Shown one piece after another: positions 36,925-45,698 of a DNA stretch of 64,000 nucleotides. Position 1 is the stretch's first letter; each line of letters starts with the position of its first letter. This stretch comes from Acidobacteriota bacterium. GTDB taxonomy: Bacteria > Acidobacteriota > Thermoanaerobaculia > Multivoradales > JAHZIX01. The translations under genes were made by a program, and so were the position numbers. The stretch spans positions 1 through 64,000 of the forward strand of contig JAXHTF010000009.1 in NCBI GenBank assembly GCA_034211275.1, written 5' to 3'. The notes beneath the pieces were generated by a model. It ran no database searches, had not been told where the DNA came from, and saw only the letters and a list, made by a program, of their open reading frames with translations.

Positions 36925-37181
36925 CCGACCAAACCGAGCTCCCCACCTCGCCGGCCTCCGAGGCCGCCGCCGATGAACCCACCTTCAGCGAAGCCCTGGA
37001 GGCCCTCGAAGGGATCTTGGAGCGCATCGAAGGCGAGGAGATCGACCTCGATGAGCTCGCCACCGAGCTGCGCGAAGGCGCCCAGCTCCTCGACCTCTGC
37101 CGCGCCAAGATCCGCCGTGCCGAAGTGGAGGTGAGCCAGATCGTGCAAAGCCTCGACGAGTCGCCGGAGGACGAGGACTGA
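36921..37181 (+). CDS. xseB: Exodeoxyribonuclease VII small subunit
   Basis: An 86 aa acidic helical protein starting at the ATG overlapping the xseA stop. TFSEALEALEGILERIEGEEIDLDELATELREGAQLLDLCRAKI is the standard XseB helical hairpin. Several copies wrap the XseA coiled coil in the holoenzyme. The usual ispA/dxs neighbours of xseB are absent here; a strong hairpin follows instead. Confidence 0.92.
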   Translation: MTDQTELPTSPASEAAADEPTFSEALEALEGILERIEGEEIDLDELATELREGAQLLDLCRAKIRRAEVEVSQIVQSLDESPEDED

Positions 37182-37198
37182 TCTCAGGCAAGGCGGGG

Positions 37199-37230
37199 CC
37201 CCCGGGCCGTCCGTGAGGAGCGGCCGGGGG
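37199..37230 (+). terminator. GC-rich hairpin after xseB
   Basis: The arms cccccgggccg (37199-37209) and cggccggggg (37221-37230) pair over 10 bp with one bulged base around an 11-base loop. No T-run follows (aatctctg), so it may be a weak or Rho-assisted terminator or a 3'-end stabilising stem. Confidence 0.4.
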
Positions 37231-37500
37231 AATCTCTGAAAGGCTATTGATGAATCGTGCTCGGCCCGGTGCACGCACAGCGCCGGCGGCGACGAGAGAA
37301 CCCTGTGGTCCAGGCTGGACCTATTGCCCTGCGGAATGTGGGCGTTCGGCTTCGGGGGGTCCTCATTAGGGAAGGAGTTCCCAGGCTCTTCGTTTGCCCC
37401 CCCTGGTGGGCCTCTGCGGGGAAAGAAACTCGTGCAAGGGCTGCTGGGACGAGGATGGACGATTCCTCGGCACTGCGAGCGGTGCCGGTAGGCTCGATTC
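37231..37500. other. Intergenic DNA, no gene recognised
   Basis: Together with the hairpin before it this is a 319-bp gap between xseB and the DUF427 gene. It has local inverted repeats (for example gtcca/tggac near 37307-37320), but no open frame with coding character, tRNA or known riboswitch that I can support. Confidence 0.45.
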
Positions 37501-37983
37501 ATGAGCGACACCCATCTGCCGCGAGAATCCGTTTGGGACTACCCCCGTCCGCCGCGCCTCGAGCCCACCTCCCGCCGGGTGCGGGTGGTCTTCGCCGGGT
37601 GCACGGTGGCGGAAACGCGCAACGCCCTGCGGCTGCTGGAGACCAGCCATCCGCCGACCTACTACCTGCCGCCCGGGGACGTCGACCAGGACCTCGTGGT
37701 GCCGTCCCAGCGGCGTACCTTCTGTGAGTTCAAAGGCACCGCTCGCTACGTCGGTCTCCGAGCCGGTGACCGCCGGGTCGCCGACGCCGGCTGGTTCTAC
37801 CCTGATCCCACCGCCGCTTACGAGGCCTTGCGGGATCACCTGGCTTTCTATCCCTCCAAGGTCGACGCCTGCTTCGTCGATGATCATCGGGTAGAGGCTC
37901 AGGAGGGTGACTTCTACGGCGGCTGGATCACCCCGGAGATCGTCGGTCCGTTCAAGGGCGGGGCGGGGACCTGGGGCTGGTGA
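37501..37983 (+). CDS. DUF427 protein
   Basis: 160 aa. The whole protein fits DUF427: WDYPRPPRLEPTSRRVRVVFAGCTVAETRNALRLLETSHPPTYYLPPGDV, then CEFKGTARYVGL, DAGWFYPDPTAAYEALRDHLAFYP and the C-terminal GDFYGGWITPEIVGPFKGGAGTWGW. The family forms a compact tyrosine/tryptophan-rich beta fold and has no firmly assigned reaction. It is cytosolic with no membrane segment. The transporter gene follows after 39 bp in the same direction. Confidence 0.85.
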   Translation: MSDTHLPRESVWDYPRPPRLEPTSRRVRVVFAGCTVAETRNALRLLETSHPPTYYLPPGDVDQDLVVPSQRRTFCEFKGTARYVGLRAGDRRVADAGWFYPDPTAAYEALRDHLAFYPSKVDACFVDDHRVEAQEGDFYGGWITPEIVGPFKGGAGTWGW

Positions 37984-38022
37984 AGAACCCACCGCTCTCT
38001 TTCCCGTAGTACCCTGCCTTCC

Positions 38023-38931
38023 ATGGAAGGAACCCTCCCGGGAGCGAGGCCTCGGCCCTGGCTCCCCGCCGTTCTCACGGCGCTGGCGATGATCGCCTTT
38101 GCGGGCAACTCGCTGCTCTGCCGTGTCGCTCTACGGGATACGCAGATCGACGCCACCAGCTTTACGACGCTGCGCCTGGTGTCGGGAGCCCTGATGTTGG
38201 CGCTGTTGGTGCGCGGGCGCGGTGCGCGCGCCGCCGGGAGGGGTAGCTGGCCTTCGGCGTTGGCACTCTTCGCCTACGCCGCCGGCTTTTCTTTCGCCTA
38301 TCTCAGCCTGACCGCGGCCACCGGGGCGCTGCTGCTCTTCGGGGCGGTGCAGGCGACCATGATCGGTCATGGCCTGTGGTCCGGAGAGCGCCTGCGGTGG
38401 CTCCAATGGGTGGGGCTTCTGCTGGCCCTCGGCGGTCTGGTGGGGTTGTTGCTCCCAGGGCTTTCGGCGCCGCCGCTGGTAGGGTCGTTGCTGATGCTCG
38501 GCGCCGGCGTTGCCTGGGGCGTCTACTCGCTGCGCGGCCGCGGCGCCGGCGACCCCACCCGGGTGACGGCGGGCAACTTCCTGCGCGCCGCCCCCATCGC
38601 TCTGGGGTTGAGCCTCGTGATGCGGGATCACATCGCCTGGGATTGGGCGGGGGGCGGCTACGCTCTGGCCTCGGGAGCCCTCGCCTCGGGCATCGGCTAC
38701 GCCATCTGGTACGCGGCGCTGCCGTCCCTCAAGGCCACCCACGCGGCGACGGTGCAGCTCAGCGTTCCGGTGCTGGCGGCGTTGGGAGGCATCGCCCTGC
38801 TAGGGGAGAGCATGACCGGGCGTCTGGTGCTGGCCTCCGTGGCCATCCTCGGGGGCATCGCCCTGGTGGTGTTGGAAAAGCGGCCGGATTCCGCTCAACG
38901 TGGTATCCATAGCCCTGACGACGAAGGCTGA
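38023..38931 (+). CDS. EamA/DMT-family transporter
   Basis: 302 aa with about ten hydrophobic helices arranged as two EamA repeats (about 10-140 and 150-285). Typical motifs are AMIAFAGNSLLCRVAL at the start and SGIGYAIWYAALPSLKATHAATVQLSVPVLAALGGIALLGE in the second repeat. The superfamily exports amino acids, nucleosides or other small metabolites; the substrate cannot be predicted. There is no clear ribosome-binding site ahead of the ATG, though it is the only start that preserves helix 1. Confidence 0.83.
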   Translation: MEGTLPGARPRPWLPAVLTALAMIAFAGNSLLCRVALRDTQIDATSFTTLRLVSGALMLALLVRGRGARAAGRGSWPSALALFAYAAGFSFAYLSLTAATGALLLFGAVQATMIGHGLWSGERLRWLQWVGLLLALGGLVGLLLPGLSAPPLVGSLLMLGAGVAWGVYSLRGRGAGDPTRVTAGNFLRAAPIALGLSLVMRDHIAWDWAGGGYALASGALASGIGYAIWYAALPSLKATHAATVQLSVPVLAALGGIALLGESMTGRLVLASVAILGGIALVVLEKRPDSAQRGIHSPDDEG

Positions 38932-38956
38932 ATCATCGGGAAGGAGAAGGTCAACC

Positions 38957-39742
38957 GTGCGGATCGTGTCTTGGAATGTCAACGGAATTCGGGCCTGTGC
39001 CCGCAAAGGGTTCGGGGACTGGCTGACCGAGGAGTCGGCGGAGATCGTGGCGCTGCAGGAGGTGCGGGCGCGGGAGGAGCAGGTGCCGGAGGAGGTCAGC
39101 TGCTTGGAGGACTGGCACGCCCATTGGGTTCCCGCTGAGCGGCCCGGCTACAGCGGCGTGGGATTGATGACGCGGCGGCCGCCGGATGCGGTGGAGACCT
39201 CCCTGGGTGAAGACCGTTTCGACGCCGAGGGGCGCTTTCAGCTGGCCCGCTTCGGCAAGCTGTGGGTGGTCAACGGCTACTTCCCCAACGGCAACGGCAC
39301 CAACCGCGATCTCTCGCGCATTCCCTACAAACTCGACTTCTATCGCCGGGTCTTCGACCTGCTGGAGCCCGCCCGGGAGCGGGGAGAGCCAATCCTGGTG
39401 ATGGGGGACTTCAACACCGCCCACCAGCCCATCGATCTAGCGCGGCCGAAACAGAACGTGAAGACCAGCGGCTTTCGCCCTGAGGAGCGGGAGGAACTGG
39501 ACCGCTGGCTGCAAAACGGCTGGACCGACACTTTCCGGGTCTACGAGCAGGGCGAGGGCCACTACAGCTGGTGGTCCCAGCGCAAGGGTGTGCGGGAGAA
39601 GAACGTCGGCTGGCGCATCGACATGATCCTCGCCTCCCCCGGCGCCATGGAGCACCTGCGCGGTGCCGCCATCCACCCAGAGGTGATGGGCTCCGACCAC
39701 TGCCCCATTAGCGTCGACGTGGATCCTGCCATCTGCGGTTGA
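38957..39742 (+). CDS. xthA: Exodeoxyribonuclease III / AP endonuclease
   Basis: 261 aa with a GTG start at 38957, preceded by a strong aaggagaagg. It starts RIVSWNVNGIRAC and includes EIVALQEVRA (catalytic Glu), NGYFPNGN, ILVMGDFNTAHQPIDLA (Asp/Asn pair), WRIDMILAS and GSDHCPISVDV (Asp-His), the complete ExoIII/Ape1 active site. It cleaves abasic sites and trims 3' ends in base-excision repair. It is the last plus-strand gene before the convergent injection-system operon; only 57 bp separate the two stops. Confidence 0.93.
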   Translation: MRIVSWNVNGIRACARKGFGDWLTEESAEIVALQEVRAREEQVPEEVSCLEDWHAHWVPAERPGYSGVGLMTRRPPDAVETSLGEDRFDAEGRFQLARFGKLWVVNGYFPNGNGTNRDLSRIPYKLDFYRRVFDLLEPARERGEPILVMGDFNTAHQPIDLARPKQNVKTSGFRPEEREELDRWLQNGWTDTFRVYEQGEGHYSWWSQRKGVREKNVGWRIDMILASPGAMEHLRGAAIHPEVMGSDHCPISVDVDPAICG

Positions 39743-39799
39743 GGACCATCCGCGGCTGCGGGCGCACCCTACCGCGACGGGCCGCTTCAAGGGACCGGC

Positions 39800-40303
39800 T
39801 CAGGGTTGGCGCAGGACCTTCTTGGCCTCGTCGAGGATGATCTCGGCGCGGCCTTCCGAAGCGTCCAGAATCTTCGCCAGCCGCTTGGGTTCGAGCTTCA
39901 CCAGGGCGCCGACAGTGCCGATCTCGGCCTCCTCCAGGCGTTGGGCGAATTTGGCGCCGATGCCTTGGACCTCCTTTACCGGGGTTTCGGCCCCCCCCTT
40001 GGGCCGGTGGCCACCGCCTTTCGCAGCTTCCTGAAGCTCCTTCAGCTCTTTGCGCAGCTTCTTGGCCTGCTGGCGGTTGCGCTCCAGCGTGGCGTCGTAG
40101 CGTGCGATGGCCGCCTCCCGAGCTTGCTGCGTCTCCTCCAGCCGCGCCTCGATGCGTTGGAGCTGCGCCTCCTTGGCCTGGATCAGCAGCTTGGCTGGAA
40201 GTCTGCCGGCCTGCGGCTCGTGGGCCGCCTCCAGCTGCTCCCGAGCCTGGACCAGTAGGTCCTGGTGTTGTTTGAGAATCTCGCCCAGATCGATGGTCGC
40301 CAT
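39800..40303 (-). CDS. Coiled-coil plus helix-hairpin-helix protein at the end of the eCIS operon
   Basis: 167 aa from ATG 40303; the frame is open upstream only as a shadow of the fibre-like gene. Residues ~5-95 are a long charged coiled coil (REQLEAAHEPQAGRL, LEETQQAREAAIARYDATLERNRQQAKKL). Residues ~110-165 form an HhH module with VQGIGAKFAQRLEEAEIGTVGALVKL and RAEIILDEAKKVL, as in DUF4332/Rad51-N-like domains that bind DNA or protein. It follows the fibre-like gene by 17 bp with a ggagag ribosome-binding site, so it belongs to the operon. No role for such a protein in contractile systems is known to me. Confidence 0.75.
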   Translation of the reverse strand: MATIDLGEILKQHQDLLVQAREQLEAAHEPQAGRLPAKLLIQAKEAQLQRIEARLEETQQAREAAIARYDATLERNRQQAKKLRKELKELQEAAKGGGHRPKGGAETPVKEVQGIGAKFAQRLEEAEIGTVGALVKLEPKRLAKILDASEGRAEIILDEAKKVLRQP

Positions 40304-40320
40304 GGTCTCTCCTGATCGGC

Positions 40321-43300
40321 TCAGTTGAATTGATTGAGCTCGCCAAAGTTGAGGGGGAAGGGGTTCCAGCGGATGACCGGGCCCTGAAGGAAGTTGCCCA
40401 GGAGGACAGTCCGGCCGAGGTGCTCGAAGTCGAAGGATGCGGCCACCGGGAACGAGGCCACTTGATTGCTCTGCACCGTGGAGCGGGACGCCGCCAGATG
40501 GACGGTGACGGAGTCGGACTGCAGGATCGTGTCGCCGACGGTGGGGCCACCGGCGGCGGGGTTGGCCAGGTGCAGACATTGATTGTCCGAGAAGGTCACC
40601 CAATTGAAGCCGAAGCTCAGCTGCTCGCTCACCGGCAGCCGGAGCACCGAGACCAGCGCCTGGGGCGCTGGCCCGACGAAGGAGTTGCCTTCTACCAGGG
40701 CCCTGCCGAAGCCGATGACCAGGTCGTTGGTGGTGTAGATGGGGGCCCCCAGCAGCACCAGCGCCCGGTGGTCGAAGGCCAGCCCCAGCTGTTGAGAGTT
40801 GGTGTATTGGATGCGGTTGTCCTGCACGGTGCAGGTCATGGCCCACAACACCACCCCCCCGACGGCCTGGGAGAGGACGACCTCACCGTTGGGCGAGATG
40901 CCCGTATCGAGGACCTCGCAGTTCTGGAAGTGCACCTGTCCGGCGGGGTCGTCGCACAGCGCGGCGACGCCCACCGCGGGCAGGCCCGAGGGCTGATAGG
41001 AGCAGGCGGTGAAGCGGTTGCCCTGGAGGGTGGTCTGTCCGCTCAGCAGGATGCCGGCGAAGCCCGGTCCGGCCTGATCCGCCACCTCGTTGCCGGCCAC
41101 CCACAGGGTGTCCTCGTCGAGGGCGACGACCCCGGTCCAGCCCGTCTGCAGCCGGTTCTGCTCCAGCCGGTTGCCGCTGCCTCCATAGGTCGTCAATCCG
41201 AAAGTGCATTGTTCGAGGCGGTTCCCCGTCACCGTGGCTCCCGCCGCGCTGAACAGGACGATGCCCGCCCGCAGCGCCTGAGCGTCGCTGAACAGCCGGT
41301 TGTCCCGTACCTCGACATCGTCGGCGCCGTGAATCCAGATGCCGTCGAAGGCACCTTCCAACCGATTGCCGACGACCACCGCTCCTTCCCCGAAGCCCTC
41401 GTCGGGCGTTCCCTCGTAGCCCACCAGCACGGCCAGGGCGAAGGCTGCCAGGTCTCCGCCGGAGGATTCTTGGGGTCCCCACAGCAGGTTGTTCTCCAGC
41501 CGACCACGGCGCCCGGTGAGGCGGATGCCGCCGTGGCGCGGCGAGGGGCAGCCGATGCGGTTGTCGCGCACCACGCAACCGCTGCCCGCCACGTCGATGG
41601 CGAAGGCCTTGATGCCGAGGTCCCCCAGCTCGCTGCTGCGTCGGATGCGGTTGCCGGCGATGATCGAGCCGCCGCCGGTGTGCTGAGGAGCCTCGGACAC
41701 CGGGGCTTTGTCCAGACGCACCGCCAGGACATAGCCCTCGATGCGGTTGTCCTCGATGATGCAGGGCCCGTAGGCGTCTTCGATGAGAATGCCGATCCAG
41801 CCCCGATCCTCCTGGTCGTCCGGGGGCATGGAGAGGCCGCAGCGGCGGATGGCCACGTGAGTGGAGTCGGTGTCCAGCCAGATTCCGACGAAGACGTTCT
41901 CCACTCGGCAGTCTTCGATGCGCAGATCGATGCCGCGGCCGATGCGCAGACCCACCGCGCCGGAGGGTTCGGAGACCGCGGCTCGACAGCCGATGAGCTG
42001 CGCTCCGTCGGTGCTTTCCAGGTCGACCAAGGGCAGCAGGGCGAGGGAGTCGGCGTCCTGCGGCGGGACCTCCAGCAGGAAGTCGATGCCGGCGATCTCG
42101 ATGCCCTCCAGGTAGGGCCCTGGTGTGCCGGTGCGCAGCAGCGGCAGCGCCTCGGCGGAGCGCACCACGGTGCCGGCGCTCTCGCCGTGGAGGGTGACGT
42201 TGCTGCGGCCGATGATCACCGTCTCGGTGAGGGTGTGGATCCCGGCCTTGAGACAAACGCAGCCCCCCGCCGCCGGCAGCGAGTCGATGGCCGCCTGAAT
42301 GAGGTCGGTGCCCGGTTCCACCACCACCGTGCAGCAGCCCTCGCCGCTCTCCAGCTCGGTGAGGGGGCAGAAGACGGGCCGGCAGTCCTCCGGCGTGCCG
42401 ACCCAGGAGCCGCCGGCGAAATCCGCCAGCGCCAGCCGGCAATAGTGGTGCTGCACGCCCGCCGGGCTCAGCGATGCCGGAGCGCCTGCCTCCTCGGGCC
42501 ATTCGATGTCGCCAGTGAACTCGCCGATGAAGGCCCGGGCGGGGATCCACCACCAGTCGCCGGTGCGGTAGGTGCCGGGGGCAAAATCCACTTGGATGCC
42601 GCTCTCCAGGGCGGTCCAGCTGTCGTCATCGTCGTTGGGAGCCTGGACGATGGGCAAGGCACCGCCGGCGCCCCGCATGTCCCAGCGCCGCACCTTGGGA
42701 TGGCGGTCCGCCGGTCCCGGGGCACCGGGAGCGGCGCTCAAGGGTAGGGTGTTGTCGATGGGCTGGCCGGCGATGCGGAGAAGCTGACCGTGCTCTCCGT
42801 TGAGCTCGTCGCGGTCGTCTCCCACCTCGACCCAATCATTCTGAGCAAAGCCCAAGAGCTCGTCCCGCCCGAGGCTCTTCACCGTCACCTGCTGGCCGTT
42901 GGTGTCGAGCCAGGAGGTGACCACCGTGCCGTTCTCCCGTGACCACTTGAAGGTGGGTTGGGGACCGGCGCCACCGAGCTCGCCGCCGCGATGCACCTCC
43001 ACCCGGTAGAGCTGGTTCTCCAGCCGCGTGTAGCCGGCGGATTCGGGGACCACGCAAGGCCCGCCCTCGTCCCCGGGGCGGGTGCGGGCACGCATGCGGC
43101 CGGTGGGGGCGGCGGTGACCCGATCCCACGCCGCCAGCTCGTCCTCGCACTCGGAGCCGTCGGGAACCCGTACCCACTTGACCTGGGCCACGGTGCGGGT
43201 GCGGGTGGTGGTATCCGGTCCGCCGAGGGCGGTCTCGCGGATCTCTTCGTCCTCCAGCGCCGTCACGTGCTGTTCCCACACGTCGAGGTAGATCAGGTAG

Positions 43301-43653
43301 CGACTGCTCTGGTCCGGATCCTGGTACGCGGGAAAGTCTTCCTGAGCGGTGAGAGGCAGGACGCTCTCTCCCTCCGGAGCCGTCGCTTCGCAGAGGATGC
43401 CGTTGACCCAGATGCGGCCCGGGGTCACCGTCAGATCGCCGCCGTCGTTCTCGACCTTGAAGCCACCGCCGTGCTCGTCCTTGGGGGCGCCGCAGCGGCC
43501 GATGATGTCGGAGAAGCCCTGCTCGCGCAGCCGGTCCCCGATGTCGATCTGCTCGTTCCAGTCGGCGTCCAGCTGCACGCGTCCCTGCTGCATGCGGACG
43601 CTGCTATAGCCCTTGGCGGGCTTGAAGGTGGAGCGGGTGAAATCGCCTTTCAT
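40321..43653 (-). CDS. eCIS fibre-like protein: DUF6519 domain plus right-handed beta-helix
   Basis: 1110 aa. It opens MKGDFTRSTFKPAKGYSSVRMQQGRVQLDADWNEQ, the start of DUF6519, a domain known from contractile injection loci, extending to about residue 420. Residues ~440-1090 are repeated beta-strand turns with N-R-(L/I) ladders (GNRIRRSS, VRDNRIGCPS, VEVRDNRLFS, VTGNRLEQC, LEQNRLQTG, FSDNQCLHL), a NosD-like right-handed parallel beta-helix. No signal peptide. Position at the distal end of the baseplate genes suggests a fibre or surface decoration, possibly for target recognition. This assignment is inferred from fold and context. Confidence 0.75.
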   Translation of the reverse strand: MKGDFTRSTFKPAKGYSSVRMQQGRVQLDADWNEQIDIGDRLREQGFSDIIGRCGAPKDEHGGGFKVENDGGDLTVTPGRIWVNGILCEATAPEGESVLPLTAQEDFPAYQDPDQSSRYLIYLDVWEQHVTALEDEEIRETALGGPDTTTRTRTVAQVKWVRVPDGSECEDELAAWDRVTAAPTGRMRARTRPGDEGGPCVVPESAGYTRLENQLYRVEVHRGGELGGAGPQPTFKWSRENGTVVTSWLDTNGQQVTVKSLGRDELLGFAQNDWVEVGDDRDELNGEHGQLLRIAGQPIDNTLPLSAAPGAPGPADRHPKVRRWDMRGAGGALPIVQAPNDDDDSWTALESGIQVDFAPGTYRTGDWWWIPARAFIGEFTGDIEWPEEAGAPASLSPAGVQHHYCRLALADFAGGSWVGTPEDCRPVFCPLTELESGEGCCTVVVEPGTDLIQAAIDSLPAAGGCVCLKAGIHTLTETVIIGRSNVTLHGESAGTVVRSAEALPLLRTGTPGPYLEGIEIAGIDFLLEVPPQDADSLALLPLVDLESTDGAQLIGCRAAVSEPSGAVGLRIGRGIDLRIEDCRVENVFVGIWLDTDSTHVAIRRCGLSMPPDDQEDRGWIGILIEDAYGPCIIEDNRIEGYVLAVRLDKAPVSEAPQHTGGGSIIAGNRIRRSSELGDLGIKAFAIDVAGSGCVVRDNRIGCPSPRHGGIRLTGRRGRLENNLLWGPQESSGGDLAAFALAVLVGYEGTPDEGFGEGAVVVGNRLEGAFDGIWIHGADDVEVRDNRLFSDAQALRAGIVLFSAAGATVTGNRLEQCTFGLTTYGGSGNRLEQNRLQTGWTGVVALDEDTLWVAGNEVADQAGPGFAGILLSGQTTLQGNRFTACSYQPSGLPAVGVAALCDDPAGQVHFQNCEVLDTGISPNGEVVLSQAVGGVVLWAMTCTVQDNRIQYTNSQQLGLAFDHRALVLLGAPIYTTNDLVIGFGRALVEGNSFVGPAPQALVSVLRLPVSEQLSFGFNWVTFSDNQCLHLANPAAGGPTVGDTILQSDSVTVHLAASRSTVQSNQVASFPVAASFDFEHLGRTVLLGNFLQGPVIRWNPFPLNFGELNQFN

Positions 43654-43664
43654 GGTCGTTCCCT

Positions 43665-45698
43665 TCAGGTGACGTAGAAAATGCCGGCCTCCAGGCCGAC
43701 GGGGAGATATTCATCGAGGCGGGTGCGCAGGTTGTCTTCCCGCTGGGGTGTCCGAAGAGGCTGGTAGACGCCCATCTCCGACTCGTCGTCGGCGCCCCGC
43801 AGGATTTCCTCGGGGCCGCGCCAATGCAGCTGGCAGTAGGCCGGGTGGCCATAGGCCAGAGAGGTGAAGATGGGCCGCACCTGGGCGGTGAGGAGCTCGC
43901 CCTGGGCGGCGGTGACTCCCTCCGGCAGCTCCGGCTGGCATCGGAAGCGTCGCGGCACCCGCGAGCCATAGGGCACGAAGGAGAACCGGACGCAGCCCTG
44001 CTGGCGGCGCTGAGCGGTGACCGGGCCGAGGAAGAGGGTGTTCTCCCCCAGGGTGAGCTGGCGGGTGCTCACGGTGCCCACCACCGTGCACTGGGAGATG
44101 GACACCGGACCACCGAAGTCCGCCCCGGCGGCCCCGCCGTAGGCCGGAGCCTCGGGGTTCCCGGCGTCGAGGATCGACCCCACCAACCGCACTTCGGTTT
44201 CGTCGGCGGTTTCCACCGCGCCGAGGATCGAATCCTCCACCAGCACCTCGCTCTGGCCGCCGGGGACCACCAGGCTGGCGGCGCCGGGGTCCGTCGGCAG
44301 TCCGTCGTCGCCGAAGCCGAGACCCGGCACCAGGGTCGAGTGGCGCAGGGTCAGGCGATCCAGGTTGCCACCGGCGTGGAGAGCGCCGCCGGCGATCACC
44401 AGGCCGTTGATCTCGAAGGCGCTGCCGGCTCCGCCGGTGACGTTGAGATCGCCGGCGAGGAGGAGGGTGGGGCGCTGGCCCTCGGCGGCGCGAATCTCCA
44501 GGCGGCGGCCGGCGGGGATGGCGGCGGTGGGGGTTTGGCGGTAGGTGCGGCTGTCGTGGATCTCGATGACCGCGGAGGGGCGCCCGGCGGCGATCCAGCC
44601 GCCCAGGGCGGCGTCCGGGGAGGCGAAGGCCTGTCCTTCCCCCACCGTCAGCACCACCTCGCCATCGATTTGGGTGAAGCTCTCGCTGCGCGGGTAGGGG
44701 CCGCCCCCCAGGTCCGCTGGGAAGCCGTAGGCGTAGGTCACCTGCACTCCGTCCAGAGCATCCGCCGGCTCCTCACCCTCGGGGAAGACCAGGCGTCCCA
44801 ACACCGGGTCGATGCCCACGGTGCCGGCCTCCGGGTCGCGGCCCCACTGCTCCAGATTGCACGCTCCCAGTGCGGCGGTTTCCACCGGCGTACCGTCCTT
44901 GAACACACGCAGACTGCCGGCGGCACCGGTGAACGGCTCCGGTCTGTGGTGCAGGGCCCGGCGGCGGATGGGGGTGGGGACGTTGACCTCTTCGGCGACG
45001 TGCTCCGGTCCGGTTTCGGTGAGGGACAGGTGGAAGAGGGGGGCGTCGTGACCCAGGGCGCTGAAGGTGAAGCAGCGCCCCGCCTTCCCTGGCACCGCGA
45101 CGGGATGGGCAGTGACCCGGGCCAGGGGATAGGCTTCCAGCCGCCACAGCCACAGCCCCACCGAGGGAATGTTGTAGCGCCCGCGGCGGGGCGGTGCGCG
45201 GCGGACCTCGGCGGTGTGGGCGACGCGGTCGAAGGGGCCGTCGAGGTGCTCCAGGGGATCCGCCCGCCGCAGATCCGGCGTGCGGTGGTTGGTGGGGCGC
45301 AGGTGGTTGAGAAATTGCGTCGTGGACAGCAGCTGGAAATACTCCACCACCCGCGCAGCGGGCCAGCCGGTGACGTCCCGGGCCAGCTGCTCGAGGACCG
45401 CCGCAGTACCCTTGCGCCGACGGTAGCCGATGGTGTGGGCGACCTCGGCGCGCTGGGATTCGCCGGTGGGGGCCAGGGGTCGCACGCCGATGAGATCGCC
45501 GAGGTAGGGCACCGCCCATTCGCTGCAGGTTTCGACGAACCAATTCTCGTACAGGCCGGCGATATCCGCTTCGACGACCTGCGCCTCCCGCGCCAGCAGC
45601 GCTACCAGATCGCGCAGGGGATAACCCTGCTCGGCGTCGCGCTGGCGATAGACGGCGGGAAGGAGGCTGTAGAGCCGTTCCGTGGTGTAGAAGCTCAT
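43665..45698 (-). CDS. Baseplate tail-protein-I-like protein with beta-helix extension
   Basis: 677 aa from the ATG at 45698, which overlaps the preceding stop (ATGA). The N-terminal ~130 residues (LYSLLPAVYRQRDAEQGYPLRDLVALLAREAQVVEADIAGLYENWFVETCSEWAVPYLGDLIGV) match the phage P2 gpI-like tail protein found in eCIS baseplates. The C-terminal half has strand repeats (FEINGLVIAGGALHAGGNLDRLTLRHSTLV, VEDSILGAVETADETEVRLVGSILDAG, ISQCTVVGTVSTRQLTLGENTLFLG) of a short right-handed beta-helix. It probably connects the baseplate periphery to fibres. The N-terminal assignment is firmer than the role of the C-terminus. Confidence 0.78.
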   Translation of the reverse strand: MSFYTTERLYSLLPAVYRQRDAEQGYPLRDLVALLAREAQVVEADIAGLYENWFVETCSEWAVPYLGDLIGVRPLAPTGESQRAEVAHTIGYRRRKGTAAVLEQLARDVTGWPAARVVEYFQLLSTTQFLNHLRPTNHRTPDLRRADPLEHLDGPFDRVAHTAEVRRAPPRRGRYNIPSVGLWLWRLEAYPLARVTAHPVAVPGKAGRCFTFSALGHDAPLFHLSLTETGPEHVAEEVNVPTPIRRRALHHRPEPFTGAAGSLRVFKDGTPVETAALGACNLEQWGRDPEAGTVGIDPVLGRLVFPEGEEPADALDGVQVTYAYGFPADLGGGPYPRSESFTQIDGEVVLTVGEGQAFASPDAALGGWIAAGRPSAVIEIHDSRTYRQTPTAAIPAGRRLEIRAAEGQRPTLLLAGDLNVTGGAGSAFEINGLVIAGGALHAGGNLDRLTLRHSTLVPGLGFGDDGLPTDPGAASLVVPGGQSEVLVEDSILGAVETADETEVRLVGSILDAGNPEAPAYGGAAGADFGGPVSISQCTVVGTVSTRQLTLGENTLFLGPVTAQRRQQGCVRFSFVPYGSRVPRRFRCQPELPEGVTAAQGELLTAQVRPIFTSLAYGHPAYCQLHWRGPEEILRGADDESEMGVYQPLRTPQREDNLRTRLDEYLPVGLEAGIFYVT

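Noticed and set aside
37231-37500. 6S-like or other structured RNA downstream of xseB
   Set aside because: Some local stems exist, but I could not fold a closing stem with the central bubble of 6S RNA, and no promoter or T-run frames it.
40330-42747. 805-codon open frame on the plus strand, opposite the DUF6519 gene
   Set aside because: Same reason: it mirrors the fibre-like gene, has biased G/A/V/E/H/Q composition and no motif.
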